A model generated the notes under the pieces. That model was given only the letters and a program-made list of their open reading frames with translations, did no database searches and had not been told where the DNA came from. The translations under genes and the position numbers were made by a program. A DNA stretch of 64,000 bases from Paenibacillus sp. 1781tsa1 (GTDB taxonomy: Bacteria; Bacillota; Bacilli; Paenibacillales; Paenibacillaceae). This document shows positions 36,095-45,300 of this stretch, in pieces (positions within the stretch are counted from its first letter, which is position 1; each line of letters starts with the position of its first letter). Where the stretch lies: contig NZ_JAMYWY010000001.1 of the NCBI RefSeq assembly GCF_024159265.1, forward strand, positions 3,162,001 to 3,226,000, in the 5' to 3' direction.

Positions 36095-36874
36095 TTACAC
36101 AGGATCATCTGTTGTTCGATTGGCTTTCACATGTTTGAGCTGCGCAACGATGATGACGCTGATGATCACCAGCAGGAACCACGAACTGATCTTGCTAAAG
36201 CTAACCAGTTGCCAGGCATCATGCTGATCAGGATATTTCCAGCCATTGAAGAATGTAGCGATATTCTCCGCAGTCCAGATGAAGAAACCAACAATAACAA
36301 AAGCAATGGATAACGGCATTCGATAGGTTGTTGCTCGCACCCGGTAGATAATCCACGTTTTCCAGAAGACAATAAATACAAGCGCCGTCAGCCACCAGCG
36401 AAAATCGGGAATAAAATGATGGGTGAAAAAGTTGATATAAATGGCTGCTCCGAGCAGAATGGAAGGTAATAAACCAGGCCAGCCAGTCATATCCATTCGC
36501 AGTCTTCGCCACACCTGACACATAAAGCTGGCTACACTTGCATACATGAATCCACTATAAAGAGGGACACCAAAGATTTTGGTGTACGCTGGCTCAGGGT
36601 ATGACCATGAGCCCATCCATACTTTATAGATCTCCAACACCAGGCCAATCATGTGAAATACACAGATGACCTTGATTTCATCCCGGGTTTCCAAGCCGCT
36701 TCGATACATCAGGTACTGCACAACAAGTAATACGAGCAGGATGGCATCATATCGATAAAGAAAAGGAATTGGGATTACGCTGGATAGGGCCAATGTTCCA
36801 AAGATCGCTACAGGAAATATGCAGCTCATCGCCTGATGATAGCCGAAATGAAGCAGCTGTATTATCGGTTTCAT
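36095..36874 (-). CDS. DUF817 (YoaT-like) multi-pass membrane protein
   Basis: This 259-residue protein has about eight hydrophobic helices and the conserved segments HMIGLVLEIYKVWMGSW, GVPLYSGFMYASVASF and FIWTAENIATFFNGWKYP found in DUF817 proteins. Conserved His, Glu and Trp residues inside the membrane region are characteristic; function is unknown. AAAGGAG lies about 11 bases before the ATG at 36872-36874. It is a single gene. Confidence 0.82.
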   Translation of the reverse strand: MKPIIQLLHFGYHQAMSCIFPVAIFGTLALSSVIPIPFLYRYDAILLVLLVVQYLMYRSGLETRDEIKVICVFHMIGLVLEIYKVWMGSWSYPEPAYTKIFGVPLYSGFMYASVASFMCQVWRRLRMDMTGWPGLLPSILLGAAIYINFFTHHFIPDFRWWLTALVFIVFWKTWIIYRVRATTYRMPLSIAFVIVGFFIWTAENIATFFNGWKYPDQHDAWQLVSFSKISSWFLLVIISVIIVAQLKHVKANRTTDDPV

Positions 36875-37129
36875 TTCAAATTTAACTCCTTTCCCAACAC
36901 GTTGGAGCAAGATTTATTTAAGATTTAGGGTGTTCATTATAGGCGATTTTTTGCCTACACTTCATCATATAGATATTTCTGTGATTAAAAAGAGAAAAAA
37001 ACGCACAAATCTGTTCTTGTTTTTCAACATTGTATCCCTCAACCGTGATGACTCGGTCCTTCCATGTATATTCTCTCGTGGTTATGTTAAAATGGAATTC
37101 GAACAATTACATTAAATAAGGAGGCCGCC

Positions 37130-37474
37130 ATGCAACCGATCAAACCTCAAGATATTCAGCTCCGAATCAGTGAACTTGCTGATCAGGACTTATACGTACA
37201 TCTCGAACTCACGTCTGGTGCATATGCACATCACTATGACAGTTCGAAGCATCCGGCTTCGGCATTCATTACCAATGCGGCCATACGATATACGCAGGGC
37301 TCTATTTCGGGTACGGGTCCATACCGGGTAGGTCTAAAAACCACTCAGGGATGGATATATGCCGAGGGTCTTACACATATTGACGAACTGGAAAACGAAA
37401 GACTTATTCTGGCTGGTCACGACACTCAAGGCAAGCTGGTTGTGGCGTTACAACTGAGTCGGGAGATGTTCTGA
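37130..37474 (+). CDS. yojF: YojF-family protein (DUF1806)
   Basis: This 114-residue protein matches the small YojF/DUF1806 family, which in Bacilli sits directly before the bacillithiol deacetylase gene bshB2. A LxVHLELTSGAYAHH-type N-terminal half and GWIYAEGLTHID mark it. AAGGAGG precedes the ATG. Its stop overlaps a possible ATG of bshB2 (TGATGA), indicating translational coupling. Its biochemical role is unknown; context suggests support of thiol metabolism. Confidence 0.83.
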   Translation: MQPIKPQDIQLRISELADQDLYVHLELTSGAYAHHYDSSKHPASAFITNAAIRYTQGSISGTGPYRVGLKTTQGWIYAEGLTHIDELENERLILAGHDTQGKLVVALQLSREMF

Positions 37475-37497
37475 TGAAAGTGGAGGATGGAAAAACC

Positions 37498-38172
37498 ATG
37501 AATACTACACACAATGAGCATGAGCGAATCTTGGTGGTGTATCCACATCCGGATGATGAAGCTTTCTCTGTATCGGGTACGTTAGCCAAATACATAGATG
37601 GCGGTGCCCATGTAACCTACGCTTGTCTGACACTTGGCGAGATGGGGCGCAACATGGGCATTCCTCCCTTTGCCAACAGAGTCACATTGCCTGCGATTCG
37701 CAAGCAAGAACTAATTGAAGCTTCCGCAGCGATTGGAATTCAGGATTTAAGAATGCTTGGTTTCCACGATAAAATGATTGAGTTTGAAGACCCGCAGCTG
37801 CTCGACGATCGTATTATGGCACTGCTTGAGGAACTGAAACCGTCACTCGTCATCACTTTCTATCCGGGTTTCAGTGTTCATCCCGATCATGATGCTACCG
37901 GAGAAGCCGTCATTCGCACGATTACTCGTCTTCCTGTAGCTGAGCGCCCAGTGGTTCACTGTGTTGCGTTTTCGAATAATCATGAACAGTTCATTGGCAA
38001 AGCAGATGTATTCGTTGATGTGACTGGATACTTAAGTCAAAAGATGGCATCCATTCGTGCCCATCGTTCACAATTCCAGGCAGCAGAACTTGTCGGAAAT
38101 CGTGAGCTGAATGATGAAGAAATCAAGAAACGCTTTGGTAAAGAAACATTTTGGACCTATCCATTTGAATAA
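37498..38172 (+). CDS. bshB2: Bacillithiol biosynthesis deacetylase BshB2 (PIG-L/LmbE family)
   Basis: This 224-residue zinc deacetylase removes the acetyl group from N-acetylglucosaminyl-malate in bacillithiol synthesis. It has the metal-binding HPDDE, LGEMGRNMGIPPFANR, GFHDK and SVHPDHDATGEAV motifs and closes in FWTYPFE, closely following Bacillus YojG. ATG 37498 (after GTGGAGG) is chosen; ATG 37474, overlapping the yojF stop, would add eight residues. Other bsh genes are not in the window. Confidence 0.9.
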   Translation: MNTTHNEHERILVVYPHPDDEAFSVSGTLAKYIDGGAHVTYACLTLGEMGRNMGIPPFANRVTLPAIRKQELIEASAAIGIQDLRMLGFHDKMIEFEDPQLLDDRIMALLEELKPSLVITFYPGFSVHPDHDATGEAVIRTITRLPVAERPVVHCVAFSNNHEQFIGKADVFVDVTGYLSQKMASIRAHRSQFQAAELVGNRELNDEEIKKRFGKETFWTYPFE

Positions 38173-38185
38173 TCGGATCACTTAG

Positions 38186-38211
38186 AAGTCGCCATTATGG
38201 CGGCTTTTTTT
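38186..38211 (+). terminator. Rho-independent terminator (GTCGCC family)
   Basis: AAGTCGCCA (38186-38194) pairs with TGGCGGCTT (38198-38206) across TTA and is followed by T. Confidence 0.9.
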
Positions 38212-38368
38212 GGTTACATCACAATATCGACACAAAAATGTGCTGTCTATAGCCTAATTGAGCTATATGGAAAAAAATTCGTTTTAAGTACACTGTGATC
38301 AGGATTGTGATAACGCTTCATTTATTACGTTGCTTCAATGGAAGAGGAACATGGAGAGTTGATTCTGA

Positions 38369-38497
38369 GTGGAATGGAGGGATGGTGTGTACAGCCCAAG
38401 TATGTTTGAGATTGACGTAAGATCTGTTAAACACAACGCCACAGCAATACACCTCAGCAACAAGGAGCCAGATTTGCGCGGGATGAATCATGAGTAA
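38369..38497 (+). pseudogene. Possible remnant of a CuA-type cupredoxin domain (nosZ-like)
   Basis: The stretch 38212-38489 has no full gene. A frame opens after TGA 38366-38368 and runs from GTG 38369 (or GTG 38387, behind GGAGGG) to TAA 38495-38497, overlapping the nosD start. Its residues SPSMFEIDVRS and AIHLSNKEPDLRG resemble the opening of the CuA cupredoxin domain of nitrous-oxide reductase or cytochrome oxidase subunit II (pattern F-x-V-x-G-D-x-V-x-x-H-L-T-N). The copper ligands are absent. It could also be a short coupling leader peptide. Confidence 0.35.
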
Positions 38498-39878
38498 TTT
38501 TTGGGAAAGGTTGCGTGTGTTCGGCTGTTGCAAGAAAAGCAGTGGTCTGGCTCTACCTTTTCTGATTGGCATGCTGATTACCCTATTGTATTTCCCGCAG
38601 GATAAGGCCATCGCCGCCTCTGTAGAACGTGATCTCATTCCCCTCCAGCCTATAATTGACCGTTCTGCATCCGGAGATGTCATTGTACTTGAATCAGGCC
38701 GATATTCAGGCCCCGTAACGATTGATAAGGACATTACCATTCAGGGTGACTCTACGGTCGTAGTTGTTAATGCGGAAGCCACATCTACAGTAATGATTCG
38801 TTCGCATGGGGTAAAGTTGAGCGGTTTTACAATTGAACATGATACGAATGAACAGACTGCAGCCATTCAGGTTGAAGGGAACAATAGTGAGATCACGGAT
38901 CTGCATATTCAGACCCAGGGTTTTGGCATGATTATCCGGAATTCGAGTCAGGCAACGATTCAGCGGAACAAGATCACTTGGGTGGGGTCTGGTTCTGCAA
39001 CCAGCAGCCAGAAAGGCAATGGAATAGATCTGTATAACGCCCATGATAGCTATATTGACTCCAATGAGATCACTGGCATGAGGGATGGCATCTATCTGGA
39101 GAACAGTCGCAAATCTACCGTTCGAAATAACAGGCTGGTACATACAAGGTATGGCATCCATTGCATGTACATTGACGGTTCTTCTGTCATGGATAATACC
39201 GGAGAGGAGAACATGACAGGTGCCATGATCATGGGCGTCAAGAATACGGTTATATCTGGTAATTCTTTTCGCAAACAGAGTACCAATGTTCATTCCCAAG
39301 GCATTCTGTTGTATGACGTACATCAATCTTCCGTTCTCAACAATGTGGTGGAGGGTAACCGTGTCGGCATGAATATTGCTGAATCTTCGGAGAATGAGAT
39401 CCGTGGCAATGCGGTGCTTCGGAATTTTGTTGGCATCCAGCTGGTTCTGGCAGAAGCTAACGAGTTTACACGTAACCAATTGATATCCAATGTTATTGAA
39501 GCTTCGGCCTTGGATAGCTCGAATAATGTCATGATGGAGAATTACTGGGACTCCTTTCAGGGGCTCGATCTAAATCAGGACGGAATCAGTGAAATCTCCT
39601 ATGCCATTAATCCTTTTTATGAGCAACTGGTCAGTCGAAATTCTGCGTATCAGCTCTTTTTTCAATCACCGGGCATGGTTTTTCTGAGTGACTTGTTTAC
39701 AGAAGGCAGAGAACAGTGGACTACCGACAAGTCGCCACGAATGAGCATGGATAAGGGATCTGACCTGCACATGCCAGTGGAAATAGCTACAGGTAACCAT
39801 GTGGTTTGGATCATTGGACTAGTTCTGTTGGGTATAGCAACTTTTATAATTATCAATATGGGGGTATTACGAAAATGA
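38490..39878 (+). CDS. nosD: NosD-like right-handed beta-helix protein
   Basis: This 462-residue protein has a signal/anchor segment (about 22-42) and tandem NosD/pectate-lyase-type repeats (about 75-370) such as NGIDLYNAHDSYIDSN, DGIYLENSRKSTVRNN, RYGIHCMYIDGSSV and VGMNIAESSENEIRGN. The closing NYWD motif is present. A C-terminal transmembrane helix (about 438-458) anchors it. NosD works with the NosF/NosY ABC transporter in maturing the copper centre of nitrous-oxide reductase. The ribosome site is weak (GGGATG), and a short frame overlaps the start. The stop overlaps nosL (ATGA). Confidence 0.87.
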   Translation: MSNFWERLRVFGCCKKSSGLALPFLIGMLITLLYFPQDKAIAASVERDLIPLQPIIDRSASGDVIVLESGRYSGPVTIDKDITIQGDSTVVVVNAEATSTVMIRSHGVKLSGFTIEHDTNEQTAAIQVEGNNSEITDLHIQTQGFGMIIRNSSQATIQRNKITWVGSGSATSSQKGNGIDLYNAHDSYIDSNEITGMRDGIYLENSRKSTVRNNRLVHTRYGIHCMYIDGSSVMDNTGEENMTGAMIMGVKNTVISGNSFRKQSTNVHSQGILLYDVHQSSVLNNVVEGNRVGMNIAESSENEIRGNAVLRNFVGIQLVLAEANEFTRNQLISNVIEASALDSSNNVMMENYWDSFQGLDLNQDGISEISYAINPFYEQLVSRNSAYQLFFQSPGMVFLSDLFTEGREQWTTDKSPRMSMDKGSDLHMPVEIATGNHVVWIIGLVLLGIATFIIINMGVLRK

Positions 39879-40456
39879 ACAAAAGCTTGAACGGAAGATG
39901 GTCAATGCTTATGGTACTTATGTTTGGCATCGTATTGTTAACAGCTTGCGGAACAAAATACGCGGCATTGCCGATTAATGAAGATGTGGATATCTGTGCG
40001 ATCTGTAAAATGCAGGTGAAGGACGATGCATATGCAACACAGCTCACTACGAAAGACGGCCAAAATTACAAGTTCGATGATATCGGCTGCATGAACCAGT
40101 GGAAAACAGAAAATGGCACAGATAACATCGGCATGGACTATGTGCGTGATTATAATGACAAGGAATGGATTGAATACAGCAAAGCCACGTATGTATATGA
40201 TGCTTCATTGCGCACGCCTATGGCCTATGGGATTCTTAACTTTAAGGACAAGGCTTCGGCTGAAGCATTCGTTGCAGAGCAAGGTGTGGGGACCGTTATG
40301 ACCGCTGAGGATCTTGCATCGCATGACTGGAAACAGAATACAGAGAATATGGACATGATGGGTGAACATGGGCACGAGGAACAGGAACATGGTGAACAAG
40401 AGGAAAGTGAAGGCACACACCAGGAAGGTGAGATGAAAGAAGAGTCAGGTCACTAG
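39875..40456 (+). CDS. nosL: NosL copper chaperone lipoprotein
   Basis: This 193-residue lipoprotein has lipobox LLTAC (Cys25) and the NosL metal motif CAICKM (Cys41, Cys44, Met46). The body includes YKFDDIGCMNQW and MAYGILNF. NosL binds Cu(I) and delivers it for nitrous-oxide reductase assembly. The last 35 residues are rich in His, Glu and Met and may bind more metal. The start overlaps the nosD stop by four bases; an upstream in-frame ATG at 39806 lies inside nosD and is unlikely. Confidence 0.9.
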   Translation: MNKSLNGRWSMLMVLMFGIVLLTACGTKYAALPINEDVDICAICKMQVKDDAYATQLTTKDGQNYKFDDIGCMNQWKTENGTDNIGMDYVRDYNDKEWIEYSKATYVYDASLRTPMAYGILNFKDKASAEAFVAEQGVGTVMTAEDLASHDWKQNTENMDMMGEHGHEEQEHGEQEESEGTHQEGEMKEESGH

Positions 40457-40481
40457 GTATGACAATAGAAAATGGTGATCA

Positions 40482-41306
40482 ATGATGGCAGATATGATAC
40501 AGATTGCAAGACGAGAAGTGAAGATGGGATTTCGCAATCCCTGGGCGTATTCGTTTCTGATTCTTTTTTGCACATTTAGCTTAAGCTTGTTACTCCTGAA
40601 TTCGCAGAATTTGGTTCAAGGATATTCGGGCACAACAGGTTCGATGTTGAATCTGATTCTCTACCTTTTGCCACTAATGACGCTGTTCCTCGGTTCCTTC
40701 TCATTAACATCCGAAAAGGAAGATGGAAGTTGGCAATTGTTGGCGACATATCCCATCGGTACGATGTCCTTTATTGTGGGCAAGTATGTTGGGTTGTCGA
40801 TTGTATTAATCACCATTGTTGCGTTTGGATACGGCCTGATGGGAGTGATTAGCGGAGTAATCGGGAATTCACTGGATGTCATGACATATCTTCTATTTCT
40901 GGCATTCTCGCGTGGACTGGTGTTGTTATTCCTGACGCTGGCTCTATTTATCGGTTCGTTGTCGCGCAATCGGTGGCAGGCATTGACCATCTCGGTGACC
41001 GTATGGTTTTTCGCTGTCATTGGATGGCCGACGTTACTGCTCTCTGTGCTGGGATTGATGCCTTATCTGTGGGTGAAACCGCTACTGGTTATGCTAACGT
41101 TCATCAATCCGGCAGAGCTGGTGCGATTGGTTGTAGTCATTAAATTGGGAGGCGGCTCCATTCTGGGACCGGAATATTATCAATGGGTGGAATGGGTGCA
41201 GCAACCAAGTGGCAGTTGGATTTTCTTCGGGATATGCCTGTTCTGGATAACCTGCTCTGTCCTGACCATATACGTGATCTGGGAGAGGGGGCGTTCTCAT
41301 GGATAA
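40482..41306 (+). CDS. nosY: ABC-2 type permease, NosY-like
   Basis: This 274-residue membrane protein has about six transmembrane segments. An early REVKMGFRNPWAYSFLILF and the SEKEDGSWQLLATYPI loop are typical of ABC-2 permeases of the NosY/CcmB group. The start has a poor ribosome site, which suggests coupling to nosL. It overlaps the ATPase gene by eight bases. It is predicted to export an unknown compound for copper-centre maturation. Confidence 0.87.
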   Translation: MMADMIQIARREVKMGFRNPWAYSFLILFCTFSLSLLLLNSQNLVQGYSGTTGSMLNLILYLLPLMTLFLGSFSLTSEKEDGSWQLLATYPIGTMSFIVGKYVGLSIVLITIVAFGYGLMGVISGVIGNSLDVMTYLLFLAFSRGLVLLFLTLALFIGSLSRNRWQALTISVTVWFFAVIGWPTLLLSVLGLMPYLWVKPLLVMLTFINPAELVRLVVVIKLGGGSILGPEYYQWVEWVQQPSGSWIFFGICLFWITCSVLTIYVIWERGRSHG

Positions 41307-42012
41307 GGTGGGACTCGAAGTACTGGGATTGGGAAAATCCATTAAAAAGCAACCAATTGTTGAGGATATCTCCTTTCACATGAATTCTGGCCAAGTGCTT
41401 GCCCTCTGTGGAGGGAATGGCGCAGGGAAAAGCACGGTGCTGCGTATGATCGCAGGAATTCTTCGGCCTACCTCCGGTGAGGTTGTGGTGAACAATGTGC
41501 GTTGGTTGAAGGAACGCAAGCGTTATTCAGAGCAGATTGGATATATGCCGGATGATTATCAATTCAATCAGGGATTGAGTGCGGAGGAAATGCTGTTATT
41601 CTGGGCTTCTCTGAGGAAAGTTCCGAAGGAGAGAGTGCAGGAAGTGCTCATCATGGTCGGGTTGGAGGATCAAAAGAACAAAAGGGTTACGAACTTCTCC
41701 AAAGGCATGCGCCAACGTGTGTTATTCGCCCAGGCTGTACTGTCCAAACCTCCACTTCTTATCATGGATGAGCCAACGAATGGATTGGACCCATTCTGGA
41801 TGCAGGAGTTAGCTCAGCTGCTCAAGGGTATCAAACAGGATGGCCACATGGTCGTGTTCTCGACCCATCAGCTGGAGATCGCAGACGATATTGCGGATCA
41901 GGTAATATTTATGAACCATGGACGCAATGTTGGAGAGGGCTCCACCCATGATTTTCGTGATCAATTTGGTTCGCTCCATGCAGCATTTCATCAAAGTCTT
42001 GGCTTAAAGTGA
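41299..42012 (+). CDS. nosF: ABC transporter ATPase, NosF-like
   Basis: This 237-residue ATPase has Walker A GGNGAGKST, signature NFSKGMRQR, Walker B LLIMDEPTNGLD and the switch His in VVFSTHQ. It partners with the NosY-like permease, whose gene it overlaps. Its stop is followed directly by the thioredoxin gene. GGGAGAGGGGG is the ribosome site. Confidence 0.9.
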   Translation: MDKVGLEVLGLGKSIKKQPIVEDISFHMNSGQVLALCGGNGAGKSTVLRMIAGILRPTSGEVVVNNVRWLKERKRYSEQIGYMPDDYQFNQGLSAEEMLLFWASLRKVPKERVQEVLIMVGLEDQKNKRVTNFSKGMRQRVLFAQAVLSKPPLLIMDEPTNGLDPFWMQELAQLLKGIKQDGHMVVFSTHQLEIADDIADQVIFMNHGRNVGEGSTHDFRDQFGSLHAAFHQSLGLK

Positions 42013-42023
42013 AGGTGAGTTCA

Positions 42024-42566
42024 TTGCAGAATAAGAGGTTTAATAACAAGCGTATACTTACCATTTTGATTAGCGTGGTCGCAGTGCTTACAAGTGCATG
42101 GGCCATTTACGAAAATGTGTCGACACCCGAGTCTGAGCGAGGCAACGCCATTGAAGTGGGTGCCGTGGCTCCTGAGTTCAGAGCGGTAAATTCAGCAGGT
42201 GAGCAAGTCAAGTTGTCGGATTATCGGGGCAAAGCCGTCATGATCAACTTTTGGGCTTCATGGTGTACGCCCTGTGTAAGGGAGATGCCGCTCGTTCATC
42301 AGATTGCTCAGGACTATCAGAATGATGTGGAAACCCTGTTTGTTAACGTGGGGGAATCGAAGGGTACGATTCGTGAGTTTATGGATAAACAAGCGTTTGA
42401 TTTTCCGGTTATCATTGATGTGACGGGTAACATATCAGGCATGTATCGTATTACGGGTTTGCCCGCTACGCTGGTCATTGATAAGGAAGGGAAGTTCCGA
42501 CATATATTGTTCGGCGAATTGACTGAAGACATCCCATTGCAGCAATGGCTGGAAGAGAGTATCTAG
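42024..42566 (+). CDS. Membrane-anchored thioredoxin-like protein (TlpA/ResA type)
   Basis: This 180-residue protein has an N-terminal anchor (about 10-28) and a TlpA-type thioredoxin domain with WCTPC (Cys81, Cys84), GLPATLVIDKEG and the cis-Pro loop. Such reductants act outside the membrane on cytochrome or copper-site cysteines. AAGGTGAG lies four bases before TTG 42024; GTG 42009, overlapping the nosF stop, is an alternative. It is last in the nos-type operon, so a role in reducing NosL-type or CuA cysteines is likely. Confidence 0.85.
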   Translation: MQNKRFNNKRILTILISVVAVLTSAWAIYENVSTPESERGNAIEVGAVAPEFRAVNSAGEQVKLSDYRGKAVMINFWASWCTPCVREMPLVHQIAQDYQNDVETLFVNVGESKGTIREFMDKQAFDFPVIIDVTGNISGMYRITGLPATLVIDKEGKFRHILFGELTEDIPLQQWLEESI

Positions 42567-42669
42567 TCGTAAGAGTTGGATGGTGAGAAAAGGGGCAGGA
42601 ACGCTCGAGATGGCCCAAATTTAGAGTAGATGAATTTATGATAAAAGTAACTACAAAAATATAACATAA

Positions 42670-42712
42670 AAAGCCGGACACCCATTTAACGAAGGGGTGT
42701 CCGGCTTTGCTT
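42670..42712. terminator. Bidirectional terminator between the nos operon and metE
   Basis: AAAGCCGGACACCC (42670-42683) pairs perfectly with GGGTGTCCGGCTTT (42695-42708). T-rich flanks occur on both strands. Confidence 0.88.
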
Positions 42713-42738
42713 TTGAAAATATGATGTTTCGCAGCTGA

Positions 42739-45033
42739 TTACAATACAGCAGCTGAAGCGTGATTTGAACGGGCGATTCTGGTTGCATCAACCATGTTGC
42801 GCAGGGAAGCAACTGTTTCTTCCTGTCCACGGGTTTTTAATCCGCAGTCCGGGTTGATCCAGAACAGCTTCGGATCAAGAACACGCAGGGCACGTTCAAT
42901 CATGCTGCTCATTTCATCCACACTTGGAACACGTGGACTATGGATATCATATACGCCAAGACCGATACCCAGTTCATACGTATTTTCTTCAAAACTATGA
43001 ATCAGTTCCCCGTGACTACGGGATGTCTCGATGGAGATAACATCGGCATCCATGGCTTCGATGGAATCGATCATGTCATGGAATTCGCAATAACACATAT
43101 GTGTATGGATTTGAGTCGTTTCGTGCACTGTGCATGTAGAGATACGGAACGCTTTGACTGCCCAGGCCAGGTAATCGGCTTGTTCATTTTCTTTCAACGG
43201 AAGCCCTTCACGAACAGCAGGTTCGTCGACCTGGATCATACCAATACCTGCCTGTTCAAGTGCTTCGACTTCCTGTCTCAACGCATACGCCAATTGATAG
43301 GCAATCTGCTCCCGAGCAATGTCTTCGCGTACGAACGACCAATTCATGATGGTAATCGGGCCAGTCAGCATACCTTTAACAGGGCGCTCTGTCTGCGATT
43401 GAGCATATTTCGTTTCTTCCACCGTCATTTCACCCGTAAACGCAACATCCCCGAAGATAATAGGTGGCTTCACGCAACGGGAACCATATGACTGTACCCA
43501 GCCAAACTGTGTAAAGGCAAAGCCGGCCAGTTTCTCGCCAAAGAACTCAACCATATCGGTACGCTCAAACTCACCATGCACTAACACGTCAATTCCGATC
43601 TCTTCCTGAAGCTTAATCCAGATATCAATCTGCTCCCGGATGAAGGCAGCATACTGTTCGTTGTTCAACTCACCTTTGCGCCACAACTGACGTGCTTTTC
43701 TGACTTCAGCAGATTGTGGGAAACTACCAATCGTTGTCGTTGGGAAGAGTGGTAATTGCCACTTGGCCTGTTGAGCTTCATGACGCTCGGCAAAAGGACG
43801 GGAGCGCTCTGGCTGTTGAACACTGATGGAAGCAACGGCTTTCTGAACAGCGGTGCGGTTCCGATCTTCGGATTGCTGAAGTGCCTGAAGAGGAAGCTCT
43901 GCTTCGTCTATTTTGGCCGTAATCTCTGCACTTGGTGAAGATAAGGCTGTAGTCAAAAGAACAATCTCATCCAGCTTTTCATCTGCAAATGCAAGAGCAT
44001 TCTTCAGTTCAGATGTAAGTTTTGCCTCACGTTCAGTGGTAACGGGCACATGCAGCAGGCTGCAGGATGATTGCACGATGATACGTTCAGGCGTCACGAC
44101 TTCAGCCAATTCTTTCAGCAACTTCAGTTTTGCTTGAAGGGAAGCTTTCCAGATCCCACGTCCATCAATAATACCTGCACCGAGCACTTTGTCTGCCGGG
44201 AAACCGGATGTCCGAATAGATTGTGTGTTACCAGAGAGTCCGTGTACAAAATCTAGGCCTACACCTTGCACTGGCAATGACACAATGTCGCTGTAGTTTT
44301 CGACAGATTCAAAGTACGTTTGCAGCATAATATTCAGGCCTGGAACGGCTGCTGCAAAAGTTTCATATATTTTATTAAGGCGCTGTACGTCTTCATCGTT
44401 TAATTTGGTGACCAGACTAGGTTCGTCGATCTGAACCCACTGAACACCTTCACTCGCAAGTTCCTGGAGTAATTGAGTGTAAAGTGGAAGCAAGCGATCC
44501 AGCCATGCGTCTGTCTCGGATTTATCATATCCTTTGGAGAGTTTCAGGAAGGTTAATGGTCCAACAATGACCGGTTTTCCCTCAATGCCGAGTTTTTCTT
44601 TTGCTTCACGATAAGCGAGAAGGGGTTTGTTCTCCGTCAGAGTTGGGGAAGCCCCATCCAGTTCAGGTACGATGTAGTGATAGTTGGTGTTAAACCATTT
44701 TGTCATTTCGCTCGCAGCGGCATCTTTTGTTCCCCGGGCAATGCCATAATATACGGACAACGGAACCGAGCCACCATCATAAGCAAAACGTTTAGGAATA
44801 ATGCCGAACATCACAGCCGTATCCAGGATATGATCGTAATAACTGAAATCATTAACCGGAATGAGGTCGATGCCTTGCGCTTGCTGCTTGCGCAAATGAT
44901 CTAAGCGGATCTCCTGCAAACGTGCGTGAAATTCTGTTTCCTCCAATTTGCCTGCCCAGAACGCTTCCAACGCTTTCTTCCATTCCCGATCAGCACCAAT
45001 ACGCGGATATCCCAATACACTACTTTTTGTCAT
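42739..45033 (-). CDS. metE: Cobalamin-independent methionine synthase MetE
   Basis: This 764-residue enzyme transfers the methyl group of 5-methyltetrahydropteroyltri-glutamate to homocysteine. The N-terminal barrel starts [20 protein letters not shown]. The C-terminal barrel holds [13 protein letters not shown] and the zinc ligands in HTHMCYCEF and the late [10 protein letters not shown], with [13 protein letters not shown] between. Length matches the family. No S-box (SAM riboswitch) is visible upstream; instead a MetR/MtaR-like dyad overlaps the -35 region. Confidence 0.95.
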   Translation of the reverse strand: MTKSSVLGYPRIGADREWKKALEAFWAGKLEETEFHARLQEIRLDHLRKQQAQGIDLIPVNDFSYYDHILDTAVMFGIIPKRFAYDGGSVPLSVYYGIARGTKDAAASEMTKWFNTNYHYIVPELDGASPTLTENKPLLAYREAKEKLGIEGKPVIVGPLTFLKLSKGYDKSETDAWLDRLLPLYTQLLQELASEGVQWVQIDEPSLVTKLNDEDVQRLNKIYETFAAAVPGLNIMLQTYFESVENYSDIVSLPVQGVGLDFVHGLSGNTQSIRTSGFPADKVLGAGIIDGRGIWKASLQAKLKLLKELAEVVTPERIIVQSSCSLLHVPVTTEREAKLTSELKNALAFADEKLDEIVLLTTALSSPSAEITAKIDEAELPLQALQQSEDRNRTAVQKAVASISVQQPERSRPFAERHEAQQAKWQLPLFPTTTIGSFPQSAEVRKARQLWRKGELNNEQYAAFIREQIDIWIKLQEEIGIDVLVHGEFERTDMVEFFGEKLAGFAFTQFGWVQSYGSRCVKPPIIFGDVAFTGEMTVEETKYAQSQTERPVKGMLTGPITIMNWSFVREDIAREQIAYQLAYALRQEVEALEQAGIGMIQVDEPAVREGLPLKENEQADYLAWAVKAFRISTCTVHETTQIHTHMCYCEFHDMIDSIEAMDADVISIETSRSHGELIHSFEENTYELGIGLGVYDIHSPRVPSVDEMSSMIERALRVLDPKLFWINPDCGLKTRGQEETVASLRNMVDATRIARSNHASAAVL

Positions 45034-45106
45034 CGTTTAAAACCCCTCTGCTTTTATGTTACACAAAATTTATCACAGATCCGGAGTTATAATGTAATTC
45101 CATTAA

Positions 45107-45135
45107 ATTATACCTAGTTATAGCCTGAGACTATA
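45107..45135 (-). promoter_or_regulatory. metE promoter with MetR/MtaR-like LysR-type operator
   Basis: On the minus strand a consensus TATAAT (45107-45112) has a poor -35 17 bases upstream (45130-45135). That region lies in the dyad TATAGTCTCAGGCTATA (45119-45135). The dyad matches the MetR/MtaR motif TATAGTTTNAAACTATA described for streptococci at 13 of the 16 defined positions. Activation by a LysR-type regulator would fit the weak -35. Confidence 0.5.
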
Positions 45136-45300
45136 TCCAAAGGTGTATGATACATAAGTTGAATTAACGAGTATTTACACTTGCCACTCCGATGACAGAA
45201 TAACCTTCCGACTCAGCTAAGGATAAATAATAGATCGTAATCATATTTTGTATGCTTTTGCATTCGCTCGGGATAATAGAAAGTAAAAAGGTGGATGAGT

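Noticed and set aside
38212..38368. FNR/Crp-like site around TGTGATCAGGATTGTGATAACG before the nos operon
   Set aside because: The two TGTGAT units are direct repeats rather than the TGTGA-N6-TCACA palindrome; only a weak match.
38706..39479. Long minus-strand frame of 257 residues opposite nosD
   Set aside because: It is the complement of a clear NosD repeat protein; repeats keep the opposite frame open. No ribosome site or known domain.
42940..43491. Plus-strand frame of 183 residues opposite metE
   Set aside because: metE is unmistakable across the whole interval, and the opposite frame has no start signal.
45034..45294. Possible SAM riboswitch (S-box) upstream of metE
   Set aside because: None of the conserved S-box core or a leader terminator was seen; a LysR-type dyad fits better.
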